Below, piece after piece: positions 8,468-19,383 of a stretch of 64,000 nucleotides of DNA (position 1 is its first letter; each line of letters begins with the position of its first letter). The notes beneath the pieces were generated by a model. That model saw only the letters and a program-made list of their open reading frames with translations, was not told where the DNA came from and searched no databases. A program made the translations under genes and the position numbers. This DNA comes from Bradyrhizobium elkanii WSM2783 (lineage in GTDB: Bacteria > Pseudomonadota > Alphaproteobacteria > Rhizobiales > Xanthobacteraceae): assembly GCF_000472865.1 (NCBI RefSeq), contig NZ_AXAP01000006.1, positions 62,001-126,000 on the forward strand, given 5' to 3'.

Positions 8468-9979
8468 TTACTGGAGCAGCGCGGCTGCCTTCACGGCAGT
8501 CACGGCGGTGTTGTAATTATTGACGAGCTGCTGGACCGATGCTTCGGACATATCGAGCACCGGCTTCGGATAGACGCCGAACAGGATGGTCAGCGCCACC
8601 AGCGGGAACAGGATCAGGCATTCGCGCGCCGTCAGATCCTTGATGCTCATCAAGGACGGCTTGACCAGCGCGCCGAACACCACCTTGCGATAGAGCCACA
8701 ACGCGTAGGCCGCGGACAGGATCACGCCGGTGGTGGCAAGCACCGTGGTCGGCAGCGACACCTTGAACGTGCCGAGCAGCGTCATGAATTCGCCGATGAA
8801 GCCGCTGGTGCCGGGCAGGCCGACATTGGCCATGGTGAAGACCATGAACACCAGCGCATAGAGCGGCATCCGGTTCACCAGGCCGCCATAGGCGGCGATC
8901 TCGCGGGTATGCATGCGATCGTAGACGATGCCGACGCAGAGGAACAGCGCGCCGGAGACGATGCCGTGGGAGATCATCTGGAACACGCCGCCGGCGACCC
9001 CCTGCATGGTCCCGGCGAAAACGCCCATGGTGACGAAGCCCATATGGGCGACGGACGAATAGGCGATCAGCTTCTTGATGTCCTCCTGCATCAGGGCCAC
9101 CAGCGAGGTGTAGATGATGGCGATGACGGACAGCGCGAAGACCAGCGGCGCGAAGTCGTGCGACGCCAGCGGGAACATCGGCAGCGAGAAGCGCAGGAAG
9201 CCGTAGCCGCCCATCTTCAAGAGGATTGCCGCAAGGATCACCGAGCCCGCGGTCGGCGCTTCGACGTGGGCGTCAGGCAGCCAGGTGTGCACCGGCCACA
9301 TCGGCATCTTCACCGCGAAGGAGGCAAAGAACGCGAGCCAGGCCCACTTCTGCAGGTTGTACGGCACGGCGGTGTGCATCAGGGTCGGAATGTCGGTCGT
9401 ACCCGCGTTCCAGTACAGCGCCATGATGGCAAGCAGCATCAGCACCGAGCCGAGCAGCGTGTAGAGGAAGAACTTGAAGGAGGCATAGACCCGGCGCGGC
9501 CCGCCCCAGACGCCGATGATCAGGAACATCGGGATCAGGCCGCCTTCGAAGAACAGGTAGAACAGCACGAGGTCGAGCGCCGAGAAGGTGCCGACCATCA
9601 GCGTTTCCAGGATCAGAAACGCCATCATGTATTCGCTCACGCGCTGCGTGACCGATTTCCAGCTCGCTATGATGCAGAACGGCATGACTGCGGTGGTCAG
9701 GATCAGCAACGGCAGCGAGATGCCGTCGACGCCCATGTGATAATTGATGCCGGTGGCGAGCCACGACGCCTTCTCGACGAACTGGAAGTCGGCGTTCGCC
9801 GGATCGAACCGCACCACCAGGATCAACGAAATCAGGAAGGTGATCAGCGTGGTCCAGAACGAAATCCAGCGGGCGTTGCGGTTCGCCGCTTCGTCCCCGC
9901 CCCGCGCGAGCAGATAGACCAGAAGCGCGCCGAGCGCCGGCAGGAAGGTAACTACGGAAAGGATGGGCCAGGTCGTCAT
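8468..9979 (-). CDS. nuoM: NADH-quinone oxidoreductase subunit M
   Basis: A 503-residue antiporter-like complex I subunit. Diagnostic blocks are the Glu helix [40 protein letters not shown], and the Lys helix [19 protein letters not shown]. The ATG at 9979 overlaps the nuoL stop (TGATG). A GTG one codon upstream is in frame but has no better ribosome site. It translocates protons in the membrane arm between NuoN and NuoL. Confidence 0.96.
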   Translation of the reverse strand: MTTWPILSVVTFLPALGALLVYLLARGGDEAANRNARWISFWTTLITFLISLILVVRFDPANADFQFVEKASWLATGINYHMGVDGISLPLLILTTAVMPFCIIASWKSVTQRVSEYMMAFLILETLMVGTFSALDLVLFYLFFEGGLIPMFLIIGVWGGPRRVYASFKFFLYTLLGSVLMLLAIMALYWNAGTTDIPTLMHTAVPYNLQKWAWLAFFASFAVKMPMWPVHTWLPDAHVEAPTAGSVILAAILLKMGGYGFLRFSLPMFPLASHDFAPLVFALSVIAIIYTSLVALMQEDIKKLIAYSSVAHMGFVTMGVFAGTMQGVAGGVFQMISHGIVSGALFLCVGIVYDRMHTREIAAYGGLVNRMPLYALVFMVFTMANVGLPGTSGFIGEFMTLLGTFKVSLPTTVLATTGVILSAAYALWLYRKVVFGALVKPSLMSIKDLTARECLILFPLVALTILFGVYPKPVLDMSEASVQQLVNNYNTAVTAVKAAALLQ

Positions 9980-12048
9980 CACTGGCCTCCCAGGCCGAAC
10001 ATGAACCAGGTGATCAGGCCGGCAGCCCCGATCAGCATGGCGAAGGCGTAGTGGTAGAGATAGCCGGTCTGGATCTTCACAGCATTACGGGCGACATCGA
10101 GCACACGCGCCGACACGCCATCCGGCCCGAAGCCGTCGATGATGGCGCCGTCACCCTTCTTCCAGAGCGTGTAACCGATCCACTTGGCGGGCCGCACGAA
10201 GATCAGATCGTACAGCTCGTCGAAATACCACTTGTTGAGCAGGAACTGGTAGAGCATCGGCTGCTGCTTGGCGAGCTCAACCGGCAGATAGGGCCGGCTG
10301 ATGTAGAAGAGATACGCGATCAGGAAGCCCAGCACCATCATGACCGTCGGCAGGAAGGCGATGCTCTCGGGGATGTGGTGCATTTCCTCGATGATATGCG
10401 GGTTCATCTTCACGGATTCGCGGAAGAACTCCTCGATGCCGTGACCCGCGAACAATTCCTTGAACGGGAAACCGGCGAGGAAGGAGCCGACCGCGAGCAC
10501 CCCGATCGGGATCAGCATCCAGATCGGGCTCTCATGTGCGGCCTCGTAGTGCTCCTCGTCGTGCGGCGTGCCGTGGAAGGTCTTGAAGATGAGGCGCCAG
10601 GAATAGAACGAGGTCAGGAGGGCGGCGAACACCGTCAGCAGGAAGCCGTAGAACGCGAACGGATTATGCGAGGCATAGGCCGACTCGATGATCGCGTCCT
10701 TGGAGAAGTAGCCGGCGGTCAGCGGGAAGCCCGTCAGCGCGAGCGTGCCGACCACCATCACCGCATAGGTATAGGGGATCTTGCGCCACAGCCCGCCCAT
10801 GTTGCGGATGTCCTGCTCGTGATGCATCGCGTAGATCACCGAGCCGGAACCCAAGAACAGCAACGCCTTGAAGAAGGCGTGGGTGAACAGATGGAACATG
10901 CCGACCGAATAGGCCCCCGCTCCCATCGCCACGAACATGTAGCCGAGCTGGGAACAGGTCGAATAAGCGACGATGCGCTTGATGTCGTTCTGTACCAGGC
11001 CGATGGTCGCGGCAAAGAACGCGGTGGTCGCGCCGAAGAACATCACCACGGCCTGCGCGTTCGGCGCCAGCTCAAACAGCGGCGACAGCCGCGCCACCAT
11101 GAAGACGCCGGCGGTCACCATGGTCGCGGCATGGATCAGCGCCGAGACCGGCGTCGGGCCTTCCATCGCGTCCGGCAACCAGGTGTGCAGCAGGAACTGC
11201 GCCGATTTGCCCATTGCACCCATGAACAGCAGGACGCAGGTGAGCGTCAGCGCATCGACATGCCAGCCGAAGAAATTGATGGTCTTGCCGGTCAGGCCCC
11301 CGGCGCCGCCGAAGATGGTGTCGAAATCGGTCGAACCGATCAGCGCGAAGATCGAGAAGATGCCGAGCAAGAAGCCGAAATCGCCGACACGGTTGACGAC
11401 GAACGCCTTGATCGCGGCGGCATTTGCTGTCGGTTTCTGATACCAGAAGCCAATCAACAGGTAGCTCGCCAGGCCCACGCCTTCCCAGCCGAAGAACATC
11501 TGCACCAGATTGTCCGCGGTCACCAGCATCAGCATCGCGAAAGTGAACAGCGACAAATAGGCGAAGAAGCGCGGCCGGTTCGGGTCCTCGTCCATGTAGC
11601 CGATGGAGTAGAGGTGCACGAGCGAGGACACGGTGTTGACGACGACCAGCATTACCGCAGTCAGCGTGTCGATCCGTAGCGCCCAGGAGACCTGCAGGTC
11701 GCCGGAAGTGATCCAGGGAAACAGCGGGACGCGGGCGTCGTGGTGCAGGAAGCCGACGTCGACCAGCGCAAACCAGGACAACGCCGCGGAGACGAACAAC
11801 AGCCCGGTCGTGATCAGCTCGGCCGCACGTGAGCCGGCGGCCGGCGGCTCGCTCACGTGGTGGTCGTCGTGGCCATGATCGCCGTGGGCATGTTCATCGT
11901 GGGCCGCGGAGGCATGGGCATCGCCATGCGCATCGTCGTGATGTTCGACGGTGTCGCCGCTCGGGTTGCGCGCATGGGCGCCGACGATCGCGATGAGCCC
12001 TGCGAGAATGGCGCCCAGCAGCGGCAGGAAGACGATTGCCTGGTACAT
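9979..12048 (-). CDS. nuoL: NADH-quinone oxidoreductase subunit L with His-rich loop
   Basis: A 689-residue distal antiporter-like subunit of complex I, longer than the roughly 610 residues of E. coli NuoL. Core motifs [19 protein letters not shown] and [20 protein letters not shown] and the Lys helix [19 protein letters not shown] are present. The C-terminal lateral helix is included. Between the first and second membrane segments, residues 36-64 contain 11 His with many Asp, Gly and Ala. This looks like a metal-binding or proton-buffering loop. The gene lies between nuoK (7 bases) and nuoM (overlap). Confidence 0.96.
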   Translation of the reverse strand: MYQAIVFLPLLGAILAGLIAIVGAHARNPSGDTVEHHDDAHGDAHASAAHDEHAHGDHGHDDHHVSEPPAAGSRAAELITTGLLFVSAALSWFALVDVGFLHHDARVPLFPWITSGDLQVSWALRIDTLTAVMLVVVNTVSSLVHLYSIGYMDEDPNRPRFFAYLSLFTFAMLMLVTADNLVQMFFGWEGVGLASYLLIGFWYQKPTANAAAIKAFVVNRVGDFGFLLGIFSIFALIGSTDFDTIFGGAGGLTGKTINFFGWHVDALTLTCVLLFMGAMGKSAQFLLHTWLPDAMEGPTPVSALIHAATMVTAGVFMVARLSPLFELAPNAQAVVMFFGATTAFFAATIGLVQNDIKRIVAYSTCSQLGYMFVAMGAGAYSVGMFHLFTHAFFKALLFLGSGSVIYAMHHEQDIRNMGGLWRKIPYTYAVMVVGTLALTGFPLTAGYFSKDAIIESAYASHNPFAFYGFLLTVFAALLTSFYSWRLIFKTFHGTPHDEEHYEAAHESPIWMLIPIGVLAVGSFLAGFPFKELFAGHGIEEFFRESVKMNPHIIEEMHHIPESIAFLPTVMMVLGFLIAYLFYISRPYLPVELAKQQPMLYQFLLNKWYFDELYDLIFVRPAKWIGYTLWKKGDGAIIDGFGPDGVSARVLDVARNAVKIQTGYLYHYAFAMLIGAAGLITWFMFGLGGQ

Positions 12049-12055
12049 CGGCGCG

Positions 12056-12364
12056 TTAGCCCTTCATCAGATTGACGTCTTCAACCGCGATCGAACCGCG
12101 GTTGCGGAAATAGACCACCAGGACGGCAAGCCCGATCGCGGCTTCCGCGGCCGCCACCGTGAGCACCAGGAGCGCGAACACCTGGCCGACGATGTCGCCG
12201 AGGAAGGTCGAGAACGCCACCAGGTTGATGTTGACCGAAAGCAGGATCAATTCGATCGACATCAGGATGACGATGATGTTCTTGCGGTTCAGGAAGATGC
12301 CGAGGATCCCGAGCGTGAACAGGATCGCGCCGACCGAGAGATAGTGTCCGAGCCCGATCGTCAT
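12056..12364 (-). CDS. nuoK: NADH-quinone oxidoreductase subunit K
   Basis: A 102-residue, three-helix membrane subunit of complex I, homologous to ND4L. It has the conserved Glu-containing second helix ([17 protein letters not shown]) and a second Glu in the third helix ([13 protein letters not shown]). The ATG at 12364 overlaps the nuoJ stop (ATGA) and gives the standard length; a GTG-started form three codons longer was rejected. Confidence 0.95.
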   Translation of the reverse strand: MTIGLGHYLSVGAILFTLGILGIFLNRKNIIVILMSIELILLSVNINLVAFSTFLGDIVGQVFALLVLTVAAAEAAIGLAVLVVYFRNRGSIAVEDVNLMKG

Positions 12365-12999
12365 TTCACCCACTCCGCCGCATCAGCTTCCTGCAGCCCC
12401 TGCCCCGACGTCACCTTGCGCAGCGCCATCGCCATTTCCGGCGTGCGCGCGTTCTGCACGGTGATGTTCTGCCGCTTGACATTCGCCTTGTGGCGCAGCG
12501 TCAGCACGATGGCGCCGATCATCGCGACCAGCAGCACGAGCCCCGCGATCTGGAAGTAGAAGATGTACTTCGTGTAGAGCACGAGCCCGAGCGCCTCGGT
12601 ATTGGAGACGTTGGTCGGGATCGCCGCGGTGATCGTCTTGGTGACGGCGGGATTGATCACCCAGGCGCCGGCTATCAAGAGAAGCTCGAACATGAAGATG
12701 CCGCCGATCACAAGGCCGACCGGCAGGTATTCGAGGAAGCCCTCGCGAAGCTCGGTGAAATCGACGTCGAGCATCATGATCACGAACAGGAACAGCACCG
12801 CGACCGCGCCGACATAGACGACGATCAGGATCATCGCCAGGAACTCGGCGCCCATCAGCACGAACAGGCCCGAGGCGTTGACGAAGGCCAGGATCAGATA
12901 CAGCACCGAGTGGACGGGGTTGCGCGACACAACCACCATCACCGCCGACGCCACACAGACCGCGGCAAACAGGTAGAAGAACAGTGCGGGAAGGATCAT
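12361..12999 (-). CDS. nuoJ: NADH-quinone oxidoreductase subunit J
   Basis: A 212-residue membrane subunit with five helices, homologous to ND6. It carries the pi-bulge helix region around [21 protein letters not shown]. NuoJ links the quinone site to the proton channels. The last 40 residues are a hydrophilic tail. The gene is coupled to nuoK by an ATGA overlap and follows nuoI after 59 bases. Confidence 0.95.
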   Translation of the reverse strand: MILPALFFYLFAAVCVASAVMVVVSRNPVHSVLYLILAFVNASGLFVLMGAEFLAMILIVVYVGAVAVLFLFVIMMLDVDFTELREGFLEYLPVGLVIGGIFMFELLLIAGAWVINPAVTKTITAAIPTNVSNTEALGLVLYTKYIFYFQIAGLVLLVAMIGAIVLTLRHKANVKRQNITVQNARTPEMAMALRKVTSGQGLQEADAAEWVK

Positions 13000-13058
13000 C
13001 GGCGAGCCTCCGCGCCCCGGAATGACGTGGGAATGTTCTGAAGGATCATGCCCTCACC

Positions 13059-13547
13059 TCAGCGGTATGGCGCGTCGAGCTCGATCGCCTTTGCGATCTC
13101 GCGCTCCCAGCGGTCGCCATTGGCGAGCAGCTTGGCCTTGTCATAGTAGAGTTCCTCGCGAGTCTCGGTCGCGAATTCGAAATTCGGTCCTTCGACGATC
13201 GCATCGACCGGGCAGGCCTCCTGGCACAGGCCGCAATAGATGCACTTCACCATGTCGATGTCGTAGCGCACGGTGCGGCGGGTGCCGTCGTTGCGGCGCG
13301 GCCCAGCCTCGATCGTGATCGCCTGGGCCGGGCAGATCGCCTCGCACAGCTTGCAGGCAATGCAGCGCTCCTCGCCGTTCGGGTAGCGGCGCAGCGCATG
13401 CTCGCCGCGAAAGCGGGGCGAGATCGGGTTCTTCTCGAAGGGATAGTTGATGGTCGGCTTCGGCTGGAAGAAATAGCGCATGGCGAGGAAGAACGCCGAG
13501 ACGAATTCCGAGAGCAGAAGCGAGCGGGCTGTTGCGTTGATATTCAT
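13059..13547 (-). CDS. nuoI: NADH-quinone oxidoreductase subunit I
   Basis: A 162-residue peripheral subunit with two [4Fe-4S] motifs, [12 protein letters not shown] and [12 protein letters not shown], which hold clusters N6a and N6b passing electrons towards N2. The start at 13547 ([11 protein letters not shown]) gives the standard alphaproteobacterial length. The longer frame would run into nuoH. It starts 7 bases after the nuoH stop. Confidence 0.95.
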   Translation of the reverse strand: MNINATARSLLLSEFVSAFFLAMRYFFQPKPTINYPFEKNPISPRFRGEHALRRYPNGEERCIACKLCEAICPAQAITIEAGPRRNDGTRRTVRYDIDMVKCIYCGLCQEACPVDAIVEGPNFEFATETREELYYDKAKLLANGDRWEREIAKAIELDAPYR

Positions 13548-13554
13548 GACGGCC

Positions 13555-14625
13555 TCACTTCGGCGCGATGCCGGCGAACTGCAGCACAGCGGCAACGACC
13601 ACCACCATCACCAGCGACAGCGGCAGGAACACCTTCCAGCCAAGCCGCATCAGTTGATCGTAGCGGTAGCGCGGCACGATCGCCTTCGCCATCGCGAACA
13701 GGAAGAACATGAAGAAGAGTTTCAGCGCGAACCAGATCACGCCGGGGATCCAGGTGAACGGCGGCAGCGCCACCGGCGGCAGCCAGCCGCCGAGGAACAG
13801 GATCGTCGCCAGCGCGCACATCGTGGTGATCGCGACATACTCGCCAAGCATGAACAGAAGATACGGCGTCGAGCCGTATTCGACCATGAAGCCCGCGACC
13901 AGTTCGGATTCCGCTTCCACGAGGTCGAACGGCGGGCGGTTGGTTTCCGCCAGCGACGAGACGTAGAACACCACGAACATCGGCAACAGCGGCCACACAT
14001 ACCAGTTCAGGATGGTGAGCTGCGGCAGGCCGATCAGGTGGGCCAGCCCGCGGGTGTTCTGCGCTTCGACCACCGCGGAGAGATTGAGCGAACCGGCGCA
14101 GAGCAGCACGGTGATGATCACGAAGCCGATCGAGACTTCATAGGACACCATCTGCGCCGCGGAGCGGAGCGCCGCCAGGAACGGGTATTTCGAGTTTGAC
14201 GACCAGCCGGCCATGATGATGCCGTAGATCGACAGCGAGGAGATCGCGAAGATGTAGAGCACGCCGACATTGATGTCGGAGATCACCCAGCCGAAATTCA
14301 TCGGGATCACCGCCCAGGCGGCGAGCGCGAGGACGCAGGACACCAGCGGCGCCAACAGGAACACGCCCTTGTTGGCGCTGGCCGGGATCGTCGGCTCCTT
14401 CAGCACGAACTTCAGGAGGTCGGCGAAGGATTGCAGCAATCCCCAGGGCCCGACCACGTTGGGGCCGCGGCGGATCTGTACCGCCGCCCATATCTTGCGA
14501 TCGGCGAGCAGGATGTAGGCGATCGCGATCAGGAGCACGACGAGCAGGAGCACGCTCTGGGCCAGCATGATGATCAGCGGCCACAGGAAACCGGTCCAGA
14601 ACGAGCTTGCGAAGAAATCAGCCAT
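13555..14625 (-). CDS. nuoH: NADH-quinone oxidoreductase subunit H
   Basis: A 356-residue, eight-helix membrane subunit (ND1 homologue) that forms the heel of complex I and the entrance of the quinone channel. Signature blocks are [18 protein letters not shown], the Glu-rich loop [20 protein letters not shown], and [12 protein letters not shown]. It lies 10 bases after nuoG. Confidence 0.96.
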   Translation of the reverse strand: MADFFASSFWTGFLWPLIIMLAQSVLLLVVLLIAIAYILLADRKIWAAVQIRRGPNVVGPWGLLQSFADLLKFVLKEPTIPASANKGVFLLAPLVSCVLALAAWAVIPMNFGWVISDINVGVLYIFAISSLSIYGIIMAGWSSNSKYPFLAALRSAAQMVSYEVSIGFVIITVLLCAGSLNLSAVVEAQNTRGLAHLIGLPQLTILNWYVWPLLPMFVVFYVSSLAETNRPPFDLVEAESELVAGFMVEYGSTPYLLFMLGEYVAITTMCALATILFLGGWLPPVALPPFTWIPGVIWFALKLFFMFFLFAMAKAIVPRYRYDQLMRLGWKVFLPLSLVMVVVVAAVLQFAGIAPK

Positions 14626-14635
14626 CAGATCACGC

Positions 14636-16711
14636 TCACTCCGCTGCCGTCAGCATCCGCGCCGAGGCCAGGCGCGAACATTCCGCCATCACGGCGGACG
14701 CCCGGGCGATCGGGTTGGTCAGGTAAAAGTCCTCGACCGGACTCTGGAACACCGCCTTGTCGGCGCTTCCGCCCTTCGACGCAAGCGCCTTGATATCGTC
14801 GGCCTTGCCCGGTTCGATCTGGTCGATCCGCATCAGATGCGGCACCGCCTTGAACAGCGCCTGGCGCAAGGCAGCCAGCGAATCGTAAGGCAGCTTCTTG
14901 CCCAGCACGTCCGAGAGCGCGCGAATGATCGCCCAGTCCTCGCGCGCTTCCCCGGGCGGGAACGCGGCGCGGGCGGCCATCTGTGCCCTGCCCTCGGTGT
15001 TGACGTAGATGCCGGACTTCTCGGTGTAGGCCGCACCCGGCAGGATCACGTCGGCGCGGTGCGCGCCGCGGTCGCCATGGGTGCCGATATAGACGACGAA
15101 CGTCCCGTCCGGCACCTTGATCTCGTCGGCGCCGAGCAGGAACAGCACGTCGAGCGTGCCAGGGGTCGTCATCTGCGTCGCATTGAGGCCGCCGGCGCCG
15201 CCCGAAAAGCCGACGTCGAGGGCACCGACCCGGGAGGCGGTATCGTGCAGCACGCCGAACCCGTTCCAGTCGTCCTTCAGCGCGCCGAAATCGACCGCGA
15301 GCTTCGCCGCCTGCGCCAGCACCGCCGCACCGTCCTGGCGCGCGAACGCGCCGGCGCCCACCAGCACGATCGGGTTCTTGGCATTCTTGAGCACGTCGGC
15401 GAAGGAATGCTTGCCGGCAGCGAGAGCTGCAAGCGTCTCCGGTCCGGCGCCAAGATAGTCGTAGTCGTAGGTCAGGTCCGCCTTGGCACCGATCACGCCG
15501 ATCTTGAGCTGGCCGGTCCGCCAGCGCTTGCGGATCCGCGCGTTGATGATCGCGGCTTCCTTGCGCGGGGTCGAGCCGATGATCAGGAGCGCGTCCGCCC
15601 GCTCGATGCCCGCAATCGTCGGATTGAAGATGTAGCTGCCGCGGCCCGCCTTCGGATCGAAGGCATCGCCACCCTGCACGGCAAGGTTGGACGAGCCGTA
15701 TTTCGCCAGCAGCTCCTTCAGCGCGAACATCTCCTCGACCGCGGCAACGTCGCCGGCGATGGCACCGATCCGCTTGCCGTCGATGCGGCCGGCCTTGGCC
15801 GCGATCGCTGCGAAGGCTTCCTGCCATGAGGCCGGGCGGAGCTTGCCGTTCTCGCGGATATAGGGCCGGTCGAGCCGCTGGGTACGCAGGCCGTCGACGA
15901 TGTGACGGGTCTTGTCGGAGATCCACTCCTCGTTCACGGCCTCGTTGATGCGCGGCAGGATCCGCATCACCTCGCGGCCGCGGGTATCGACCCGGATCGC
16001 CGAGCCGACGCCATCCATCACGTCGATCGACTGCGTCTTGCCGAGCTCCCAGGGCCGCGCCACGAAGGCGTAGGGCTTGGAGGTCAGCGCGCCCACCGGG
16101 CAGATGTCGACCAGATTGCCCTGCAGTTCCGAACTCAGCGCCTGCTCCAGATAGGTCGTGATCTCCATGTCCTCGCCGCGGCCGGTCGCGCCCATTTCCG
16201 GGGCGCCCGCCACTTCCGCGGAGAACCGGACGCAGCGCGTGCACTGGATGCAGCGGTTCATCGAGGTCTTGACCAGCGCGCCCAGATATTTGTCCTCGAC
16301 CGCGCGCTTGTTCTCGGCGAAGCGGCTGGTGTCGACACCATAGCCCATCGCTTGGTCCTGCAGGTCGCATTCGCCGCCCTGGTCGCAGATCGGGCAGTCC
16401 AGCGGATGGTTGATCAGCAGGAACTCCATCACGCCTTCGCGCGCCTTCTTCACCATCGGCGAGCGGGTGGAGATTTCCGGCGGCTCGCCCTTGGGGCCCG
16501 GACGGCAGTCGCGCACGCCCCAGGCGCAGCTTGCGACCGGCTTCGGGCCGCCCTTCACTTCGACGAGGCACATCCGGCAGTTGCCGGCGATCGACAGCCG
16601 CTCATGGTAGCAGAAGCGCGGGATTTCGGCGCCGGCGGCCTCGCACGCCTGGAGCAGCGTGTATTCCGGCGGCACATCGATCTCTTTGCCATCGATGATC
16701 AGTTTGGTCAT
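14636..16711 (-). CDS. nuoG: NADH-quinone oxidoreductase subunit G
   Basis: A 691-residue iron-sulphur subunit. The N-terminal [2Fe-2S] ferredoxin-like domain has [15 protein letters not shown]. The Cys/His cluster N5 region has [19 protein letters not shown], the [4Fe-4S] region has [10 protein letters not shown], and a molybdopterin-oxidoreductase-like domain follows that is structural only. It passes electrons from NuoE/F to NuoI. It is preceded, four bases away, by an unknown membrane-anchored gene instead of directly by nuoF. Confidence 0.96.
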   Translation of the reverse strand: MTKLIIDGKEIDVPPEYTLLQACEAAGAEIPRFCYHERLSIAGNCRMCLVEVKGGPKPVASCAWGVRDCRPGPKGEPPEISTRSPMVKKAREGVMEFLLINHPLDCPICDQGGECDLQDQAMGYGVDTSRFAENKRAVEDKYLGALVKTSMNRCIQCTRCVRFSAEVAGAPEMGATGRGEDMEITTYLEQALSSELQGNLVDICPVGALTSKPYAFVARPWELGKTQSIDVMDGVGSAIRVDTRGREVMRILPRINEAVNEEWISDKTRHIVDGLRTQRLDRPYIRENGKLRPASWQEAFAAIAAKAGRIDGKRIGAIAGDVAAVEEMFALKELLAKYGSSNLAVQGGDAFDPKAGRGSYIFNPTIAGIERADALLIIGSTPRKEAAIINARIRKRWRTGQLKIGVIGAKADLTYDYDYLGAGPETLAALAAGKHSFADVLKNAKNPIVLVGAGAFARQDGAAVLAQAAKLAVDFGALKDDWNGFGVLHDTASRVGALDVGFSGGAGGLNATQMTTPGTLDVLFLLGADEIKVPDGTFVVYIGTHGDRGAHRADVILPGAAYTEKSGIYVNTEGRAQMAARAAFPPGEAREDWAIIRALSDVLGKKLPYDSLAALRQALFKAVPHLMRIDQIEPGKADDIKALASKGGSADKAVFQSPVEDFYLTNPIARASAVMAECSRLASARMLTAAE

Positions 16712-16715
16712 TTCT

Positions 16716-17204
16716 TTACGTCTTTCCCAGCTTGCAGTCGGGCGGCACGACGCTGGCGGTTTTCAGTGAAGCCTTCACCCATTGCTGGGTGTCGGCGCTG
16801 TAGGTCGCGAGATAGGCCGGCTCGGCGCCAATCTTGGCGCAGAGGAACGGCAGATGCGGCCTCAAATCGTAGTCGCAGGAAGCCGCCCATTCGCGCCGAT
16901 TGGCAAACGCCGACATCGCCTCCTCGCAGGCATAGAGAAAGTACGAGACGAAGCTCTCGTACTGCACCTGGTCCTCCTGGCTCCCCGCCTTGATCCGCTC
17001 ATAATCCGGCTGCGCATATTTCGGGTTCTTGAAGGCAAGATCGGTGTAGCCAAGAAACGCCTGGCGCGCGCTGGAGGCGCGATTGCCGGTGCGCAGCTCG
17101 TTGATCTGGAACAGGATCGCAACAAAGCCGAGCAGCGCCACGGCCGCCTGCGCCATCTGCGCCAGCGTCCCGTATCTCTGCCACCAGAAGCTTGGTTGCG
17201 ACAT
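16716..17204 (-). CDS. Unknown membrane-anchored protein inside the nuo operon
   Basis: A 162-residue protein between nuoF and nuoG. A single hydrophobic helix (about residues 14-34, with [17 protein letters not shown]) is followed by a soluble domain. That domain has three Cys (in [14 protein letters not shown] and FLCAKIG) and a fourth near the C-terminus in PPDCKLGK. The ATG at 17204 has GGAG eight bases upstream; the ATG at 17210 overlaps the nuoF stop and is an alternative. No family was recognised. Tight packing on both sides means it is co-expressed with complex I. A role in assembly is possible but unproven. Confidence 0.75.
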   Translation of the reverse strand: MSQPSFWWQRYGTLAQMAQAAVALLGFVAILFQINELRTGNRASSARQAFLGYTDLAFKNPKYAQPDYERIKAGSQEDQVQYESFVSYFLYACEEAMSAFANRREWAASCDYDLRPHLPFLCAKIGAEPAYLATYSADTQQWVKASLKTASVVPPDCKLGKT

Positions 17205-17209
17205 TACCA

Positions 17210-18535
17210 TCACTCCGCCGCCACCATGTGCGCGGGATCGAGCACGCCGACATCATCAATGTCAGCCTTGTGCGAATATTGGTCGATGCGCGCTTCGATC
17301 TCATGACGGAAGTGCGCGATCAGGCCCTGGATCGGCCAAGCCGCGGCGTCGCCCAGCGCGCAGATGGTGTGACCCTCGACCTGCTTCGTCACCTCGAGCA
17401 GCATGTCGATCTCGCGCTTGTGGGCGCGCCCTTCGGCCATGCGGGTCAGCACGCGCCACATCCAGCCCGTGCCTTCTCGGCACGGCGTGCACTGGCCGCA
17501 GCTCTCGTGCTTGTAGAAATAGGAGATGCGCGCGATCGCCCGGATCAGGTCGGTCGACTTGTCCATCACGATCACGGCCGCGGTGCCGAGGCCCGAGCGC
17601 AATTTGCTCAAGGAGTCGAAATCCATCGGCGTGTCGATGATCTGCTCGGCCGGCACCATGCGCACCGAGGAACCGCCGGGGATCACCGCTTTCAGATTGT
17701 CCCAGCCGCCGCGGATGCCGCCGCAATGCTTTTCGATCAGTTCGCGGAACGGAATCCCCATCGCCTCTTCGACGTTGCAGGGCCGCTCGACATGGCCGGA
17801 GACACAGAACAGTTTTGTGCCGACATTGTTGGGCCGGCCGATCCCGGCAAACCAGGCCGCGCCGCGGCGCAGGATGTCGGGAGCAACCGCGATCGACTCC
17901 ACGTTGTTGACGGTGGTCGGGCAGCCGAACAGGCCGACATTGGCCGGGAACGGCGGCTTCAGCCGCGGCTGGCCCTTCTTGCCCTCGAGGCTTTCCAACA
18001 GCGCCGTCTCTTCGCCGCAGATATAGGCGCCGGCGCCATGGGCAACGTAGAGGTCGAACGGCCAGCCGTTGATGTTGTCCTTGCCGATCAGCCTAGCCTC
18101 ATAGGCCTGATCGATCGCAGCCTGCAGATGCTCGCGCTCGCGGATGAATTCGCCGCGGACATAGATGTAGCAGGCATGCGCGTTCATCGCGAAGCTCGCG
18201 AGCAGGCAGCCTTCGATCAGGAGATGCGGATCGTGCCGCATGATCTCGCGATCCTTGCAGGTGCCCGGCTCGGATTCGTCGGCGTTGACCACGAGATAGC
18301 TCGGCCGGCCGTCGGTCGATTCCTTCGGCATGAACGACCATTTCAGGCCGGTTGGAAAACCGGCCCCGCCACGGCCGCGCAGGCCCGACGCCTTCATCTC
18401 GGCGATGATCCAGTCGCGGCCCTTGTCGATGATCGCCTTGGTGCCGTCCCAGGCGCCGCGGCGGCGCGCGCCCTCGAGGCCCCAATCGTGGAGACCGTAG
18501 AGGTTCTTGAAGATGCGGTCCTTGTCGTCGAGCAT
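17210..18535 (-). CDS. nuoF: NADH-quinone oxidoreductase subunit F
   Basis: A 441-residue NADH-oxidising subunit with FMN and cluster N3. Visible motifs are the Gly-rich [16 protein letters not shown] (NADH/FMN), [15 protein letters not shown], and the [4Fe-4S] block [12 protein letters not shown]. It is the electron entry point of complex I. A 54-residue membrane protein gene lies just upstream and an unknown gene overlaps its stop region. Confidence 0.96.
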   Translation of the reverse strand: MLDDKDRIFKNLYGLHDWGLEGARRRGAWDGTKAIIDKGRDWIIAEMKASGLRGRGGAGFPTGLKWSFMPKESTDGRPSYLVVNADESEPGTCKDREIMRHDPHLLIEGCLLASFAMNAHACYIYVRGEFIREREHLQAAIDQAYEARLIGKDNINGWPFDLYVAHGAGAYICGEETALLESLEGKKGQPRLKPPFPANVGLFGCPTTVNNVESIAVAPDILRRGAAWFAGIGRPNNVGTKLFCVSGHVERPCNVEEAMGIPFRELIEKHCGGIRGGWDNLKAVIPGGSSVRMVPAEQIIDTPMDFDSLSKLRSGLGTAAVIVMDKSTDLIRAIARISYFYKHESCGQCTPCREGTGWMWRVLTRMAEGRAHKREIDMLLEVTKQVEGHTICALGDAAAWPIQGLIAHFRHEIEARIDQYSHKADIDDVGVLDPAHMVAAE

Positions 18536-18554
18536 GCCTAGAACTTTCCAAACA

Positions 18555-18719
18555 TCAACGATTGGCCTGGGCGTAAGCGAGCCCCGCGGCGCATCCGCCG
18601 AAGGTCAGCGCCCACAACAGGCTGGATTCGAGCGAGGCGTTCAGCCCGTAGCGCTGCAGCAGGAAAATGAACGCGGCAGCGACCGCCGCGTGGAGAGCGA
18701 TGTAACGCCAGTGTTTCAT
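18555..18719 (-). CDS. 54-residue membrane protein inside the nuo operon
   Basis: A 54-residue protein starting [10 protein letters not shown], with two hydrophobic segments (about 9-22 and 33-50) separated by a short polar turn with RYGLN. A clear GGGAGG ribosome site precedes the ATG at 18719. It lies between nuoE and nuoF, with 41 and 19 bases on either side. No family was recognised. It could be a supernumerary complex I subunit or assembly factor; only location supports this. Confidence 0.75.
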   Translation of the reverse strand: MKHWRYIALHAAVAAAFIFLLQRYGLNASLESSLLWALTFGGCAAGLAYAQANR

Positions 18720-18760
18720 CGCGACCTCCCTTCCCGCCCGCTGCCATGCGAGACCAGGCC

Positions 18761-19372
18761 TCATGTGGTTTCCTTCAGCGTGGTCGGCCCGCCCACTGGC
18801 GCCGAGAACTGACGGTCGACCTGCGGACCCGGCTTCGGCGGATTGCCCGCGGCGAAACCATCGAGCACTTTGCCGAAGCTCTCCTTGGTCAGGTCCTCGT
18901 AGGTATCCTTCCAGATCTGGACCATCGGCGCGTTCACGCAGGCGCCGAGGCACTCGACCTCTTCCCAACTGAAATTGCCGTCCTTCGACAATTCGAAGGG
19001 CTCGTGACTGATGCGATGCTGGCAAACTTCGATCAGGTCGCCGGCGCCACGCAGGCGGCAGGGCGTGGTGCCGCAGACCTGCACATGCGCCTTCTTGCCG
19101 ACCGGCTGCAACTGGAACATCGTGTAGAAGGTCGCGATCTCGAGCACGCGGATGTGGGGCATTTCGAGCATGTCGGCGACGGTGCGGATCGCGGCTTCCG
19201 AAACCCAGCCCTCGTTCTGTTCCTGCGCCCGCCACAGGATCGCGATCACAGCGGAGGCCTGACGTCCCGGCGGATACTTCGCGATCTGCTGCTTGGCGAA
19301 AGCGAGGTTCTCCTCCGTGAACGCAAAGCTCGCGGGCTGCAATTCCTTCGGGGCAAGACGACGGACCGACAT
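18761..19372 (-). CDS. nuoE: NADH-quinone oxidoreductase subunit E
   Basis: A 203-residue thioredoxin-fold subunit holding the [2Fe-2S] cluster N1a. Cluster Cys appear in [11 protein letters not shown] and [11 protein letters not shown]. It forms the NADH module with NuoF. It follows an unusual methyltransferase gene rather than nuoD, with an 11-base gap. It has a longer Pro/Gly-rich C-terminal tail (after about residue 170) than the E. coli protein. Confidence 0.95.
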   Translation of the reverse strand: MSVRRLAPKELQPASFAFTEENLAFAKQQIAKYPPGRQASAVIAILWRAQEQNEGWVSEAAIRTVADMLEMPHIRVLEIATFYTMFQLQPVGKKAHVQVCGTTPCRLRGAGDLIEVCQHRISHEPFELSKDGNFSWEEVECLGACVNAPMVQIWKDTYEDLTKESFGKVLDGFAAGNPPKPGPQVDRQFSAPVGGPTTLKETT

Positions 19373-19383
19373 TTCTTACTCTC

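Noticed and set aside
10051..11679. 542-residue plus-strand open frame opposite nuoL
   Set aside because: Shadow of a high-GC gene: composition is dominated by Arg, Asp, His and Gln, there are no domains, and nuoL fully explains the DNA.
14625..16571. 648-residue minus-strand frame overlapping nuoG
   Set aside because: Same strand as nuoG but a different frame; Arg/Gly/Pro-rich with no motifs, whereas nuoG has all its cluster motifs.
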